A stretch of DNA of 64,000 nt from Amycolatopsis sp. NBC_01488 (GTDB lineage Bacteria > Actinomycetota > Actinomycetes > Mycobacteriales > Pseudonocardiaceae): the NCBI RefSeq assembly GCF_036227105.1, contig NZ_CP109434.1, positions 377,001 to 441,000 of the forward strand, given 5' to 3'. Made by a program: the position numbers and the translations under genes. Of the stretch, positions 34,595 to 44,293 are shown piece by piece. Within the stretch, counting starts at the first letter, position 1; the number at the start of each line of letters is the position of its first letter. The notes under the pieces are model-generated. The model ran no database searches and had not been told where the DNA came from. It worked only from the letters and a program-made list of their open reading frames with translations.

Positions 34595-34623
34595 AGCGTT
34601 CCAGCGGCACGCGGCCCGGTCAA
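34595..34623 (-). promoter_or_regulatory. Promoter of the Cys-rich upstream ORF
   Basis: TTGACC (34623-34618) and AACGCT (34600-34595) are separated by exactly 17 bp on the minus strand. Seven bases follow the -10 before the ATG at 34587, so transcription should start at the A of the ATG. This is the standard geometry of actinobacterial leaderless genes. No operator is obvious. Confidence 0.6.
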
Positions 34624-34649
34624 GCCGCTCCCAGCATCCGGGCGGTCGG

Positions 34650-35666
34650 TCAGGACCACTCGTGCTTCTGCGAGCGGCCCAGCAGCTCGGCCCCGGCCTG
34701 CCGCGGGTCGACACCCTCGTGGCACACGCGGTGCATCGCGTCGGTGATCGGCATGTCGACACCGAGGCTGATGGCCAGCGCCCGGATCGACGAGCACGAC
34801 ATGACGCCCTCGGCGACCTGCCCGCCGGCCGCCGCCTGCGCCTGTTCGAGCGTCTCGCCGCGGCCGAGGCGCTCGCCGAACGTCCGGTTGCGCGAAAGCG
34901 GCGACGAGCACGTCGCGACCAGGTCGCCGACGCCGGCGAGCCCGGCGAACGTCAGCGGGTCGGCGCCCAGCTTCGCGCCGAGGCGGGCCATCTCGGCCAA
35001 GCCGCGGGTGATGAGCGTCGCCATCGTGTTGGTGCCGAGGCCGAGGCCCGCGGCCATCCCGGTGCTGAGCGCGATGACGTTCTTGCAGGCGCCGCCGAGC
35101 TCGCAGCCGACGACGTCGGTGTTCGTGTAGGGGCGGAAGTAGGAGTTGGCGCAAGCGCGCTGGATCGCGACGGCGCGTTCGTGATCGGCGCACGCGAGCA
35201 CCGACGCGGACGGCTGCCCGGCGGCGATCTCCTTGGCCAGGTTCGGCCCGGTGACGACGACGACGTCGCCGGCGTCGATCCCGACGATCTCCCCGATGAC
35301 CTCGCTCATCCGCTTGAGCGTGCCGAGCTCGACGCCCTTGGCGAGGCTGACGAGGATCGCCTCGGGCGGCAGCAGGCCGCGCCACGACGTCAGGTTCGCG
35401 CGCAGGCTCTGGCTGGGCACGGCCAGGACGACGGCCTGGGCGCCTTCGAGGGCCTTCGCCGGGTCGCTGGTGGCGGTGATGTTCCCGGGCAGTTCGATCC
35501 CGGGGAGGTAGGCGCTGTTGACGTGCCGCTCGCGGACGTCGTCGGCGACCACTTCGCGGCGCGCCCACATGGTGACGTCGCGGCCGGCGTCGCCGAGCAC
35601 CTTCGCGAAGGCGGTGCCCCACGAGCCGGCCCCGAGCACGGTGACCCGCTGGACGTCGGCGCGCAT
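34650..35666 (-). CDS. gpsA: NAD(P)H-dependent glycerol-3-phosphate dehydrogenase
   Basis: This 338-residue enzyme makes sn-glycerol 3-phosphate for lipids. The N-terminal Rossmann motif [14 protein letters not shown] is followed by [46 protein letters not shown] with the catalytic Lys, and [22 protein letters not shown]. The ATG at 35666 overlaps the plsC stop (TGATG), so the two lipid genes are coupled. ddl, which normally follows gpsA, is displaced to 21.9 kb. Confidence 0.97.
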   Translation of the reverse strand: MRADVQRVTVLGAGSWGTAFAKVLGDAGRDVTMWARREVVADDVRERHVNSAYLPGIELPGNITATSDPAKALEGAQAVVLAVPSQSLRANLTSWRGLLPPEAILVSLAKGVELGTLKRMSEVIGEIVGIDAGDVVVVTGPNLAKEIAAGQPSASVLACADHERAVAIQRACANSYFRPYTNTDVVGCELGGACKNVIALSTGMAAGLGLGTNTMATLITRGLAEMARLGAKLGADPLTFAGLAGVGDLVATCSSPLSRNRTFGERLGRGETLEQAQAAAGGQVAEGVMSCSSIRALAISLGVDMPITDAMHRVCHEGVDPRQAGAELLGRSQKHEWS

Positions 35667-36370
35667 CAGGCCGGGTCCCCCGGCTTCGCCGACGGCGGTT
35701 CTTCGTGCCGGATCTCGCCGAGCAGGCGGGTGACCTCGTCCATCATCACCTTCGTGACCTCCCGCAGCTTCGACGCGCTGCGGACGCTGCCTTCGCGGTA
35801 GGCCGACAGGTCGATCGGGTCGCCCACGCGGTGGGTGATGGTCTTGCGCGGGAACGGCGTGAACTTCTTGGTGTAGCCGTTGAAGAGCTGGCTGGTCCCC
35901 CACCGGGCGATGGGGATGACGGGCACGTCGTTCTGGATCGCGAGCCGTGCGGCGCCGGTGAAGGACTCCTTCGGCCAGCCGGCCGGGTCCTTGGTGATGG
36001 TGCCTTCGGGGTAGATCACGACGATCTTGCCCTCCTGCAGGGCCTGGTGCGCGGCCTTGAGACTGTCCCCGGCGGCGGCCGACCCACGCGAGACGGGGAT
36101 CTGCCCGGAGCCGACGAAGACCTTCCCGAAGATCGGCGTCCGGGTGAGGCTCTCTTTCCCGAGGAAGCGCGGCACGCGCTTCGCCCGGTGCACGAACACG
36201 GCGTCGACGACCGGATCGAGGTGCGAGATGTGGTTCAGCACGAGCAGCGCGGGCCCCTGCCGCGGAATCTTCTCGTCCCCGACGTAGACCCGCCGCGCGA
36301 TACCGGTGAGCGGGTAGAACACAGCGGCGGCCAACCCCACCCAGAAGCCGCCCTTCTCACGCCGGGCCAC
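35666..36370 (-). CDS. plsC: 1-acyl-sn-glycerol-3-phosphate acyltransferase
   Basis: This 234-residue membrane-associated acyltransferase makes phosphatidic acid. Block I is [13 protein letters not shown] (HxxxxD-type catalytic pair), block [13 protein letters not shown], and an N-terminal hydrophobic segment is [15 protein letters not shown]. The GTG at 36370 is chosen because GGAGGAGGAG stands five to seven bases upstream; a GTG five codons earlier would include that site in the gene. It is coupled to gpsA, the enzyme making its glycerol-phosphate backbone precursor. Confidence 0.9.
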   Translation of the reverse strand: MARREKGGFWVGLAAAVFYPLTGIARRVYVGDEKIPRQGPALLVLNHISHLDPVVDAVFVHRAKRVPRFLGKESLTRTPIFGKVFVGSGQIPVSRGSAAAGDSLKAAHQALQEGKIVVIYPEGTITKDPAGWPKESFTGAARLAIQNDVPVIPIARWGTSQLFNGYTKKFTPFPRKTITHRVGDPIDLSAYREGSVRSASKLREVTKVMMDEVTRLLGEIRHEEPPSAKPGDPA

Positions 36371-36607
36371 GATCTCCTCCTCCACGTCAGCTCCCCAGAT
36401 CCTGCCGCGCCGGGGTGAGACCAGTCCAGGGAGGGTGCCTTCGACGGCGATCGGCGGCGCTTCCCGGGGGTGAGGGACCGGTCGGATGAGGCGGGCATCG
36501 GCTGGAGCTGGGAGCGGGCTTTCCAGGGAGCCGGGCGAACTTCGCTGCGAACTCCGGGCGGCTTCCGCTGGGAACTCCGGCGGCCCCCGAAGCCCTCCCA
36601 CCCGGAC

Positions 36608-36637
36608 TTGTCCACAACCCCCGTCGCCTGTGGACAA
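36608..36637. promoter_or_regulatory. Perfect inverted pair of DnaA-box-like sites
   Basis: TTGTCCACA (36608-36616) faces TGTGGACAA (36629-36637) with 12 bases between, in the 317-bp divergent region 36371-36687 between plsC and cofC. TTGTCCACA matches the actinobacterial DnaA box. There is no dnaA or dnaN nearby and no box cluster, so this is not an origin. It could titrate DnaA or be an operator for another protein. The rest of the region shows a possible -10 (TAAAGA) just before cofC. Confidence 0.5.
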
Positions 36638-36687
36638 CCCCCACCTCCGGCCGACGCAAGACCGCCGGTTCGGGTAAAGATGGACAC

Positions 36688-37323
36688 GTGGACGTGGATC
36701 TGGTCGTGCCGATGAAACACCCCCGCGACGGCAAGTCGCGGCTGCGTGGGGCCGTCGAGGCCGCGCGGCACCCCGGGCTCGTCCTCGCCCTCGCCGCCGA
36801 CACCCTCGCCGCCGTGACGTCGAGTGCCCACGTCCGGCGGGTGCTGCTCGTCGCCGCCGATCCGGAGGCCGTCGGCGAACTCGCCCAGCTCGGGGTCGAG
36901 ATCGTCCTCGAACCCGCCGAGAAGACCCTCAACGCCGCCTTCCGGCACGGTGCGGACCTCCTGCGAAAAGACGATCCGCACTCCGTCGTCGGGGCGCTCC
37001 AGGCCGACCTGCCGGCCCTGCGCGCCGGCGACCTCGCCGACGCCTTCGCCGAAGCGGCCGGCAGGAGGGCCTTCGTGGCCGACCGGCAGGGCACCGGCAC
37101 CACCCTCCTGCTGGCGGCCCCCGGCGCCCCCCTCGACCCGCGCTTCGGGCCGGGTTCGGCGCGGCAGCACGCCGCCTCCGGGGCCGTGCCGCTCGGGAAA
37201 CCGCTCCCGAGCCTGCGCAGCGACGTCGACACCCCGGAGGACCTCGCCCACGTTCGCGGCCTGGGTGTCGGGAAACACACCGCCGCCCGCCTCGGCGAAC
37301 CCCGCGCGGAGCTGTTCACCTGA
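36688..37323 (+). CDS. cofC: 2-phospho-L-lactate (phosphoenolpyruvate) guanylyltransferase
   Basis: This 211-residue nucleotidyltransferase acts in coenzyme F420 synthesis (CofC/FbiD). It has VDLVVPMKHPRDGKSRL at the N-terminus, LQADLPAL as the metal-binding core, DRQGTGTTLLLAAPG and SDVDTPEDLAHVRGLG. In Actinobacteria the substrate is thought to be phosphoenolpyruvate. GTG 36688 lies about eight bases after a TAAAGA hexamer, so the mRNA may be leaderless. The position between gpsA and ppk is conserved in mycobacteria. Confidence 0.95.
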   Translation: MDVDLVVPMKHPRDGKSRLRGAVEAARHPGLVLALAADTLAAVTSSAHVRRVLLVAADPEAVGELAQLGVEIVLEPAEKTLNAAFRHGADLLRKDDPHSVVGALQADLPALRAGDLADAFAEAAGRRAFVADRQGTGTTLLLAAPGAPLDPRFGPGSARQHAASGAVPLGKPLPSLRSDVDTPEDLAHVRGLGVGKHTAARLGEPRAELFT

Positions 37324-37365
37324 CCTTCACCGCGGCCTGCGCAATTCCGCCTGACGTAGTGAAGA

Positions 37366-39750
37366 ATGGGAGCCGTGAGCACAGAAGACGGCGGTACGCC
37401 CGCAGCGCGAAGGCGCCGGAACCCGGCGAACGGATCTTCGGAGACGGCGAAGAAGGCGACTCCGCGGGCGAGCACCACGGCCAAGAAGGTGCCGTCGAAA
37501 TCCACCGCGCGCGACACCGCGGCCCGTGCCACCGCCGGCAAGGCGAGAACCCGCAAGACCACCTCCCCCGCGGCCACCCCGGCGACGACGCGCCGGCGCA
37601 GCTCCGCGCAGGGCAACGCGCGTGGCGCCGAGGAGTTCCGCGCCGTCCCGTCGGCGCCGCCCGCGGTCACCGCCACCGCGCCGACCGCCGCCGAGACGCT
37701 GCCGGACGACCGCTACTTCAACCGCGAGCTCTCCTGGCAGGACTTCAACGCCCGCGTGCTCGCGCTGGCCGAGGACGAGTCGCAGCCGCTGCTCGAGCGG
37801 ACGAAGTTCCTCGCGATCTTCGCGTCCAATCTGGACGAGTTCTACATGGTCCGCGTCGCCGGCCTGAAGCGCCGCGACGAGACCGGCCTGCTGGTGCGCA
37901 GCGCGGACGGGCTCACCCCGCGCGAGCAGCTCGACTACATCGCCAAGCGCAACCAGGACCTGGTCGAGCGGCAGACCGGCGCGTTCGAGAAGCACCTGCG
38001 CCCGCAGCTGGCCGAGCACGACATCCACATCGTCGGCTGGGCCGACCTGACCGGCGCCGACCAGCTCCGGCTGTCCAGCTACTTCTCCGAGCAGATCTTC
38101 CCGGTCCTGACGCCGCTGGCCGTCGACCCGGCGCACCCGTTCCCGTACATTTCGGGCCTTTCGCTCAACCTCGCGGTCACGGTCCGCGACCCGGAGGGCG
38201 GCACCGAGCGCTTCGCCCGCGTCAAGGTGCCGAGCAACGTCCCGCGCCTGATGCGCGTCGAGCCCGAGCGCGCCAGCCGGATGGCGACGTTCCTGCCCCT
38301 CGAAGAGCTGATCGCCGCGCACCTCGGCGAGCTGTTCACCGGGATGGACGTCACCGAGCACCACGTCTTCCGCGTCACCCGCAACGCCGACTTCGAGGTC
38401 GACGAAGACCGTGACGAAGACCTCCTGCAGGCCCTCGAGCGCGAGCTGGCGCAACGCCGCTTCGGCCCCCCGGTGCGCCTCGAGGTCGCGCAGGACATGA
38501 GCGAGCACATGCTCGAGCTGCTGCTGCGCGAGCTGGACGTCGACCCGGCCGACGTCGTCGAGGTGCCCGGCCTGCTCGACCTGACCTGCCTGCACCAGCT
38601 GTCCGGAGTGGACCGCAAGGAGCTGAAGGACCGCCCGTTCGTGCCGGCGACGCACCCGGCGTTCGGCGAGCGCGAGACGCCGAAGAGCGTCTTCGCGACG
38701 CTGCGCGAGGGCGACGTCCTCGTGCACCACCCGTACGACTCGTTCTCCACGAGCGTGCAGCGCTTCATCGAGCAGGCGGCGGCCGACTCGAAGGTCCTCG
38801 CGATCAAGCAGACGCTCTACCGGACGTCCGGTGACTCCCCGATCGTCGACGCGCTGATCGACGCGGCCGAGGCGGGCAAGCAGGTCGTCGCGCTGGTGGA
38901 GATCAAGGCGCGGTTCGACGAGCAGGCCAACATCACCTGGGCGCGGACCCTGGAACGTGCGGGCGTGCACGTCGTGTACGGGCTGGTCGGGCTGAAGACG
39001 CACTGCAAGGTGTCGATGATCGTGCGCCAGGAGGGCTCGACCATCCGCCGCTACTGCCACATCGGCACCGGCAACTACAACCCGAAGACCGCGCGGCTCT
39101 ACGAGGACATCGGCCTGTTCACCGCCGACCCGAGCATCGGCGCGGACATCACGGACCTGTTCAACGTCCTCACCGGCTACTCGCGGCAGGACACCTACCG
39201 GACGATCCTGACGTCGCCGCACGGCATCCGCCGCGGCATCGTGCGCGCGATCGGCGAGGAGATCGAGCTGGCGCGGGCCGGGCAGCAGGCCGGGATCCGG
39301 ATCAAGTGCAACTCGCTGGTCGACGAGCAGGTCATCGACGCGCTCTACCACGCGTCGCAGGCCGGGGTGCCGGTCGAGATCGTGGTGCGCGGGATCTGCA
39401 CGCTGAAGCCCGGCGTCGAAGGGCTGTCGGAGAACATCCACGTGCGGTCGATCCTCGGCCGCTTCCTGGAGCACTCGCGGATCTTCAACTTCCGCGCCGG
39501 CGGCACGCACTGGATCGGCAGCGCGGACATGATGCACCGCAACCTCGACCGGCGGATCGAGGCGCTGGTGCGCGTCAAGGACCCGAAGCTGACCGCGCAG
39601 CTCGACAACATCTTCGACTCGGCGCTCGACCCGGCGACGCGGTGCTGGGTGCTGACCGCGAGCGGCGAGTGGTCGCCGTTCCCGGCCGACGGCTCACGTG
39701 TGCGCGACCACCAGCTGGAGCTGGCGAAGCTGCACGGGGCCGCCGGATGA
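37366..39750 (+). CDS. ppk: Polyphosphate kinase with a basic N-terminal extension
   Basis: This 794-residue enzyme makes polyphosphate from ATP. The catalytic core starts near residue 108 ([18 protein letters not shown]). The phospho-accepting His is in [20 protein letters not shown], with [16 protein letters not shown] and a second His region [18 protein letters not shown]. The first ~105 residues are a disordered Lys/Arg/Ala/Thr/Ser-rich tail resembling the HU tails encoded nearby, unlike typical bacterial PPK1. ATG 37366 has no clear ribosome site; GTG three codons later has GGGAG at short spacing. The stop overlaps mutT1 (ATGA). Confidence 0.95.
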   Translation: MGAVSTEDGGTPAARRRRNPANGSSETAKKATPRASTTAKKVPSKSTARDTAARATAGKARTRKTTSPAATPATTRRRSSAQGNARGAEEFRAVPSAPPAVTATAPTAAETLPDDRYFNRELSWQDFNARVLALAEDESQPLLERTKFLAIFASNLDEFYMVRVAGLKRRDETGLLVRSADGLTPREQLDYIAKRNQDLVERQTGAFEKHLRPQLAEHDIHIVGWADLTGADQLRLSSYFSEQIFPVLTPLAVDPAHPFPYISGLSLNLAVTVRDPEGGTERFARVKVPSNVPRLMRVEPERASRMATFLPLEELIAAHLGELFTGMDVTEHHVFRVTRNADFEVDEDRDEDLLQALERELAQRRFGPPVRLEVAQDMSEHMLELLLRELDVDPADVVEVPGLLDLTCLHQLSGVDRKELKDRPFVPATHPAFGERETPKSVFATLREGDVLVHHPYDSFSTSVQRFIEQAAADSKVLAIKQTLYRTSGDSPIVDALIDAAEAGKQVVALVEIKARFDEQANITWARTLERAGVHVVYGLVGLKTHCKVSMIVRQEGSTIRRYCHIGTGNYNPKTARLYEDIGLFTADPSIGADITDLFNVLTGYSRQDTYRTILTSPHGIRRGIVRAIGEEIELARAGQQAGIRIKCNSLVDEQVIDALYHASQAGVPVEIVVRGICTLKPGVEGLSENIHVRSILGRFLEHSRIFNFRAGGTHWIGSADMMHRNLDRRIEALVRVKDPKLTAQLDNIFDSALDPATRCWVLTASGEWSPFPADGSRVRDHQLELAKLHGAAG

Positions 39751-40700
39751 CCCAGGAGGTACGGGCCGCCGGAGCCGTGCTGTGGCGCGTCGACGGCAAC
39801 GCGACCGAGGTCGCCCTGGTGCACCGCCCGCGGTACGACGACTGGTCGTTGCCGAAGGGAAAGCTCGATCCCGGCGAGACGATCGCCGAGGCCGCCGTGC
39901 GGGAAGTGCGGGAGGAGACCGGGTTCGACGCGGTCCTGGGCCGGTACCTGGCCCGGACGTCCTACCCGGTGCCCTCGCGCAACGGGTCCGGCTCGGTGTC
40001 GAAGACGGTCGACTACTTCAGCGCCGAAGCCGTGTCCGGCGAGTTCGCCGCGAACGACGAAGTCGACGAACTGCGCTGGCTCCGCCCGACGGCGGCGGAA
40101 AAGCTGCTGACCCGGCCGGAAGACGTCCGGGTGCTGCGTGCGTTCTGCGCGGTGCCGGTCGGCCTGACGACGCTGGTGCTGGTGCGGCACGCGAAGGCGG
40201 GCAAGCGGGACGACTGGAACGGCGACGACGACCTCCGGCCGCTGTCGGACGCGGGCCAGCGGCAGGCGTCGGCGTTGCGGCGGGTGCTGGGCCTGTTCGG
40301 GCCGGACCGGGTGCTGTCGGCGCCGCGGCTGCGGTGCGTGCAGACGGTGCAGGGCGTCGCCGAGGACCTCGGGAGCGAGGTGCGGCACGAGCCGCTGCTG
40401 TCGGAAGAGGGCTACTGGCCGGACCCGGTGCTGGGCGTCGCGCGCCTGCTGGCCATCGCCGGCGACGGCGGGACGCCCGTGCTGTGCAGCCAGGGCGGCG
40501 TGATCCCGGACCTGGTCACCGCACTGGCCGACCGCGACGGCGTCGAGCTCGCGGCCGCGCGCGGCGGCGTGGTGCCGAGCAAGAAGGGCTCGTTCTGGGT
40601 CCTGTCGTTCCGCGCGCCCACGGCCGAAGCGGGCCCGGTGCTGCTGGCGGCCGACTACTACCCGAGCGCCCTGCCGACGCCGTCGCCCAGCCACCGCTGA
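39747..40700 (+). CDS. mutT1: Nudix hydrolase fused to histidine phosphatase (MutT1 type)
   Basis: This 317-residue fusion has an N-terminal Nudix domain with the box [20 protein letters not shown] (residues ~37-56) and a C-terminal SixA/phosphoglycerate-mutase-like domain with [15 protein letters not shown] (RHA motif) and a downstream SQGG in place of the usual second-His motif. In mycobacteria the fused MutT1 removes 8-oxo nucleotides in two steps. The second phosphatase His is not at the usual place, so step two is less certain. It overlaps ppk, a conserved pair. Confidence 0.93.
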   Translation: MTQEVRAAGAVLWRVDGNATEVALVHRPRYDDWSLPKGKLDPGETIAEAAVREVREETGFDAVLGRYLARTSYPVPSRNGSGSVSKTVDYFSAEAVSGEFAANDEVDELRWLRPTAAEKLLTRPEDVRVLRAFCAVPVGLTTLVLVRHAKAGKRDDWNGDDDLRPLSDAGQRQASALRRVLGLFGPDRVLSAPRLRCVQTVQGVAEDLGSEVRHEPLLSEEGYWPDPVLGVARLLAIAGDGGTPVLCSQGGVIPDLVTALADRDGVELAAARGGVVPSKKGSFWVLSFRAPTAEAGPVLLAADYYPSALPTPSPSHR

Positions 40701-40779
40701 GCTTCCGCCCGGCGTCGCGACAGAGCGATGACAGTCGATCTTGGTGTACTGGTTCCGGGTCCCGCTGGGCTGCGCCGGG

Positions 40780-43635
40780 CTAGGGGTACGGCGCATCCCG
40801 CGAGGGGGACTCGGCTGCCGGCACCGTCGCCAGCAGGGCCTGGATCTCCGGGGTGCGGGGGTCGCCGAGGCGCTGGCAGACGCTCAGCGCCTCGGCCCAA
40901 TGCCTTCGCGCCTCCTCGCCGCGCCCGGTGCGCAGGGTGAGGCGGCCGAGGGTGATCCGGACGTCGATGGTGCCGTAGTCGGCGTTCAGCTCCTTCAGCT
41001 CGGCGAGCGCTTCCAGGCCTGCCTTCTCCGCTTCGTCCTGGCGCCCGGCGCCTTCGAGCGCTTCGGCGACGTTTCCCAGCGCCAGTGCCGCGTGGTAGCG
41101 GTCGCCCAGGTCGGCGAAGGCTTCGTGCGCGGACTGGGCCGCTTCGGCGGCGTTGTCGTAGTTGCGCAGCCCGATGCGGCTCGCGCTGACGTTGAGCAGG
41201 GCGTGCGGGACGAACGTCCGCTGGCCGTGGTCGCGTGCGAGACGAACCGCCTGGAGGGCGTAGCGCTCGGCTTCGGCGTACTCGGCCCGGACGTAGTACG
41301 CGCCGGCGAGGTTGGACAGGATCGCCACGGCCAGCGCGGTGCCGTTGCCGCTCTCGGACGCCGCGCGCGCCTCCTCCAGGGCCTCGAGGGCCTTGTCCGG
41401 CTGCAGGGTGCGCAGGTAGGCCGAGCCGAGGTTGTTGGCGCTGTACTGCAGGCCGGTGTTGTCGCCCGCGTCGCGGGTCGCGGTGACGGCCGTGCGGGCG
41501 GTCGTGATCCAGTCGTCGCGGTCGTGGCGTTCGGCGAAGAACCCGCGCAGCAGCCAGGCGAGTTTCCAGGCGTGGGCGGTGAAGCCGTTGTCGGCGGCGA
41601 CGCCGACGAGCGCGGTGAGGGCCGCGCGTTCGCTCGTGTACCAGGCGATCGTCTGCTCGTGCTGGGTGAACCGGACGGCGGGCAGCGGCGCGGGGTCGAG
41701 CGTGATGTCGTCGGTGACGAGGTCGGGGCGGACGAGCTTGGTCGCTTCGGCGACGCTCGCGAGGTACCAGTCGAGGAGCCGGCGGCGCGCGGCCGCGCGT
41801 TCGGCCGCCGTCGTCTCGGTTTCGACGAGCTCGGCGGCGTAGACGCGCAGCAGGTCGTGGAACTGGTAGCGGTCGGTGCCGGGCTGGTTGAGCAGGTGCG
41901 CGGCGGCGAGCTGGTCGGCGAGCTCGCGGGCCTCACGCAGGTCCGCCCCGGCGAGCGCGGCGGCCGAGGACAGGCTGAAGCCGTGGCCGGGGTGCAGGCC
42001 GAGCAGCCGGAAGAGGCGCGCGGCGGCCGGCCGCAACGCCTTGTACGACCACGAGAACGTCGCGCGCAGGTCGGTGCCGGCGTCCTGCGGGTCGCGCAGG
42101 GTGTCGAGGCGCAGCCGCTGGTCTCGCAGCTCTTCGACGATCCCCGCGAGCGAGACGCCGGAAAACCGCGACGCGCGTTCCCCGGCCAGCGCGAGCGCGA
42201 GGGGGAGCCGGCCGCAGAGCTGGACGAGCTCGGCGACGGCGGCGGGTTCGGCGGCCAGGCGCTGCGGTCCGACGCTGCCGGCGAGCAGCGCGGTGGCGTC
42301 CTGGTCGTCGAAGGAGCGCAAGGCGATCCGGCGGGCGCCGTCGCGCGCGACGAGGCCGCGCAGCTGGTTGCGGCTGGTCACGACGACGAGGTTGCCCGAC
42401 CCCGGCAGGAGCGGGCGGACCTGGTCGGCGTCGCGGGCGTTGTCGAGCAGCATGAGCGTGCGGCTGCCGGCCAGCCTGCTGCGCAGGAGCGCCGAGCGTT
42501 CCTCCACTGTGGAAGGCAGTGTTTCGGCGGGCTCGCCGAGGGCGCGGAGGAAGCCGGCCAGTGCGGCGTCCGGGGTGACGGGCGTGCCGGCGGAGTGGCC
42601 GCGCAGGTCGAGGAACAGCTGGCCGCCGGGGAAGCGGTCGCGGACGCGGTGCGACCAGTGCACCGCCAGCGACGTCTTCCCGACACCGGCGGTGCCTTCG
42701 ATGACGACGATGCCGGACGCGCCGCCGGGCGGGAGGCGGTCGAGCTCGGCCAGCTCGGGGCCGCGGCCGGTGAACCCGGCGACGTCGAAGGGCAGCTGCC
42801 GCGGCACGGGGTGACCGGTGGGTTCGGCGTCGGCGGCGAGCAGCTCGGCGTGCAGGCGGCGCAGGTCCTCCCCCGGCTCGACGCCCAGCTCGTCGGCCAG
42901 CAGCGCGCGAAGCCCGGCGTAGCGGGCCAGCGCTTCGGCACGGCGGCCGGAGCGGGCCAGGACGCGCACCAGCCGTTCCCACAACGATTCCCGCAGCGGG
43001 TGCTGGGCGACGAGGTCGGTGAGCTCGGCGACGAGCCGGGCATCGGGGACCAGCCCGGCGTCGAGGTCGATGCGCTGCTCCACGGCGAAGAGGTACCGCT
43101 CGGTCAGCAGCGGTCCCCATTCCGCGGCCAGTGCGGGGGAACCGACCCCTTCGAGGGGCGCGCCGCCCCACGCGGCGAGCGCGGCGGTGAGCAGGCTCCG
43201 GCGACGCGTGGGTTCCGTCGTGGCGGCGGCCTGGTCGAGGGTGCGGAGGAAGCGCAGGGCGTCCACCCGGGACGGGTCGACGACCAGCCGGTACCCGTCC
43301 GGTTCGGTGACGACGGTTTCTTCGCCGCACAGCCGCCGCAGCCGCATCACGTAGGTCTGCAGGCTGCCACGGATGTGCGCGGGCGGCTCTTCACCCCAGA
43401 CCCCGCGCGCGAGCGCGTCGATCGACACCAGGCGGCCCGCGGACAAGGCCAGCGTCGCCAGCAGCGCGCGCTGCCGGGAACTGGTCAGCACGACCGGCAC
43501 ACCGCCGACGAGCGCTTGGAACGGGCCGAGCAGCCGGATGTCGATGGTGGTCGCCCCCAGGTTGACGCGCCGCCGGGCACCGCCGGACGCGGACCCCGAG
43601 GAACGCAGCGTGGCATCACTCGGCCGGGCGCTCAA
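40780..43635 (-). CDS. SARP/AfsR-type transcriptional regulator with NB-ARC and TPR domains
   Basis: This 951-residue regulator has an OmpR-like winged helix (residues ~32-120, with SLQTYVMRLRRLCG), a bacterial transcriptional activation domain (~125-275), an NB-ARC/STAND ATPase with P-loop IEGTAGVGKTSLAVHW near 320 and LMLLDNARDADQVRPLLPG, and about 300 residues of TPR-like helices. This layout is that of AfsR/SARP activators of antibiotic genes. The start (TTG 43635) is uncertain; there is no good ribosome site and the family region begins near residue 30. No biosynthetic cluster is visible beside it, so the target is unknown. It separates mutT1 from hup, which are adjacent in mycobacteria. 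Confidence 0.9.
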   Translation of the reverse strand: MSARPSDATLRSSGSASGGARRRVNLGATTIDIRLLGPFQALVGGVPVVLTSSRQRALLATLALSAGRLVSIDALARGVWGEEPPAHIRGSLQTYVMRLRRLCGEETVVTEPDGYRLVVDPSRVDALRFLRTLDQAAATTEPTRRRSLLTAALAAWGGAPLEGVGSPALAAEWGPLLTERYLFAVEQRIDLDAGLVPDARLVAELTDLVAQHPLRESLWERLVRVLARSGRRAEALARYAGLRALLADELGVEPGEDLRRLHAELLAADAEPTGHPVPRQLPFDVAGFTGRGPELAELDRLPPGGASGIVVIEGTAGVGKTSLAVHWSHRVRDRFPGGQLFLDLRGHSAGTPVTPDAALAGFLRALGEPAETLPSTVEERSALLRSRLAGSRTLMLLDNARDADQVRPLLPGSGNLVVVTSRNQLRGLVARDGARRIALRSFDDQDATALLAGSVGPQRLAAEPAAVAELVQLCGRLPLALALAGERASRFSGVSLAGIVEELRDQRLRLDTLRDPQDAGTDLRATFSWSYKALRPAAARLFRLLGLHPGHGFSLSSAAALAGADLREARELADQLAAAHLLNQPGTDRYQFHDLLRVYAAELVETETTAAERAAARRRLLDWYLASVAEATKLVRPDLVTDDITLDPAPLPAVRFTQHEQTIAWYTSERAALTALVGVAADNGFTAHAWKLAWLLRGFFAERHDRDDWITTARTAVTATRDAGDNTGLQYSANNLGSAYLRTLQPDKALEALEEARAASESGNGTALAVAILSNLAGAYYVRAEYAEAERYALQAVRLARDHGQRTFVPHALLNVSASRIGLRNYDNAAEAAQSAHEAFADLGDRYHAALALGNVAEALEGAGRQDEAEKAGLEALAELKELNADYGTIDVRITLGRLTLRTGRGEEARRHWAEALSVCQRLGDPRTPEIQALLATVPAAESPSRDAPYP

Positions 43636-43798
43636 GCAACTTTGCGAAATTGGGCGGAACCGGTCCCGGGCGGTTCGGGTGCTCCGAGCGGGTGGTGCAC
43701 GGGTCCCGTTCGGACGGCCGATCTTGGCAGCGGGTAACGCGGACGGGCTTGGCCGGCAAGGTCACGTTTCTCGCGCCGTCGGTCCATGTACTCGTACG

Positions 43799-44137
43799 GT
43801 CGGTTGGCGTGCCCGCAGAGTCGGTTCACGTACCTGGAGGGTCGGTTGTTGCCTGGAGTCGGTTGGCGTGGCTGCACGTCGGTTCGCGAGTCGGCCCTCC
43901 GGGCGCACGAGCCGACTTCCCGGGCACGCAAGCCGACCTCCGAGTGCGCGCCCGAGCTTGTAGGTACAACAGCCGACTCCCTAGGTACACGAGCCGACTC
44001 CATCGGCACGCGAGCCAACTCCCTCGGCACGCAAGCCGACTCCCTAGGTACATGAGCCGACTCCCTGGGCACGCGAGCCGACTCCTAGGCACGCGGGCCG
44101 GCTCCCTGGGCACGCGAGCCGACTTCCCGGGCACGTG
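43799..44137. repeat. 21-bp tandem repeat array with an orientation switch
   Basis: Eight units of 20-21 bp run head to tail at 43971-44137 (starts 43971, 43992, 44013, 44034, 44055, 44076, 44096, 44117). They are variants of AGCCGACTCCCTGGGCACGCG, with TAGGTACA replacing TGGGCACG in some. More degenerate units extend left to 43889. From 43799 to about 43888 four further units occur in the opposite orientation (GTCGGTTGGCGTGCCC type). There are no spacers, so it is not CRISPR. It fills most of the 658-bp gap (43636-44293) between the SARP gene and hup copy 1. The rest of that gap holds hairpins and nothing else recognised. Confidence 0.85.
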
Positions 44138-44175
44138 GGCTGCGATCGCTTCTCCGACACCGGGTCCGGAAACGC

Positions 44176-44209
44176 GGCAGGCCCCGCGCATGTCTGCGCG
44201 GGGCCTGCC
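44176..44209 (-). terminator. Hairpin terminator downstream of hup copy 1
   Basis: GGCAGGCCCCGCGCA (44176-44190) and its exact complement (44195-44209) form a 15-bp stem with a TGTC loop, about 85 bp beyond the hup stop. No T-tract follows, as usual in very GC-rich Actinobacteria. A second GGGGGTAACCCCC hairpin lies between it and the gene. Confidence 0.7.
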
Positions 44210-44293
44210 CGGAAGTCCTACGCCCAGCGGGGGTAACCCCCTGGGGGATCCCCGGATTTCACGTTACCGCAGGGGTCCGACAGTTTCGGACGG

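Noticed and set aside
23294..34649. Treating the whole accessory block as one mobile island
   Set aside because: No integrase, tRNA or flanking repeats bound it; only the ISL3 element is clearly mobile.
34507..35622. A long frame reading through gpsA into the Cys-rich ORF
   Set aside because: gpsA is in another frame with full conservation; only the last 26 codons after the internal ATG have an independent promoter and a Cys-run.
36608..36637. A replication origin
   Set aside because: Only one DnaA-box-like pair, no dnaA/dnaN, and the gene order is that of a distant chromosomal region.
43799..44137. A CRISPR array
   Set aside because: Units touch each other without spacers and vary in sequence; no cas genes are nearby.
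43632..44191. Heptad-repeat proteins (VPRESAR type) on the minus strand over the 21-bp array
   Set aside because: Two frames carry the pattern because 21 bp is a multiple of three; indels break the frame, there is no ribosome site, and the repeat is better read as DNA.
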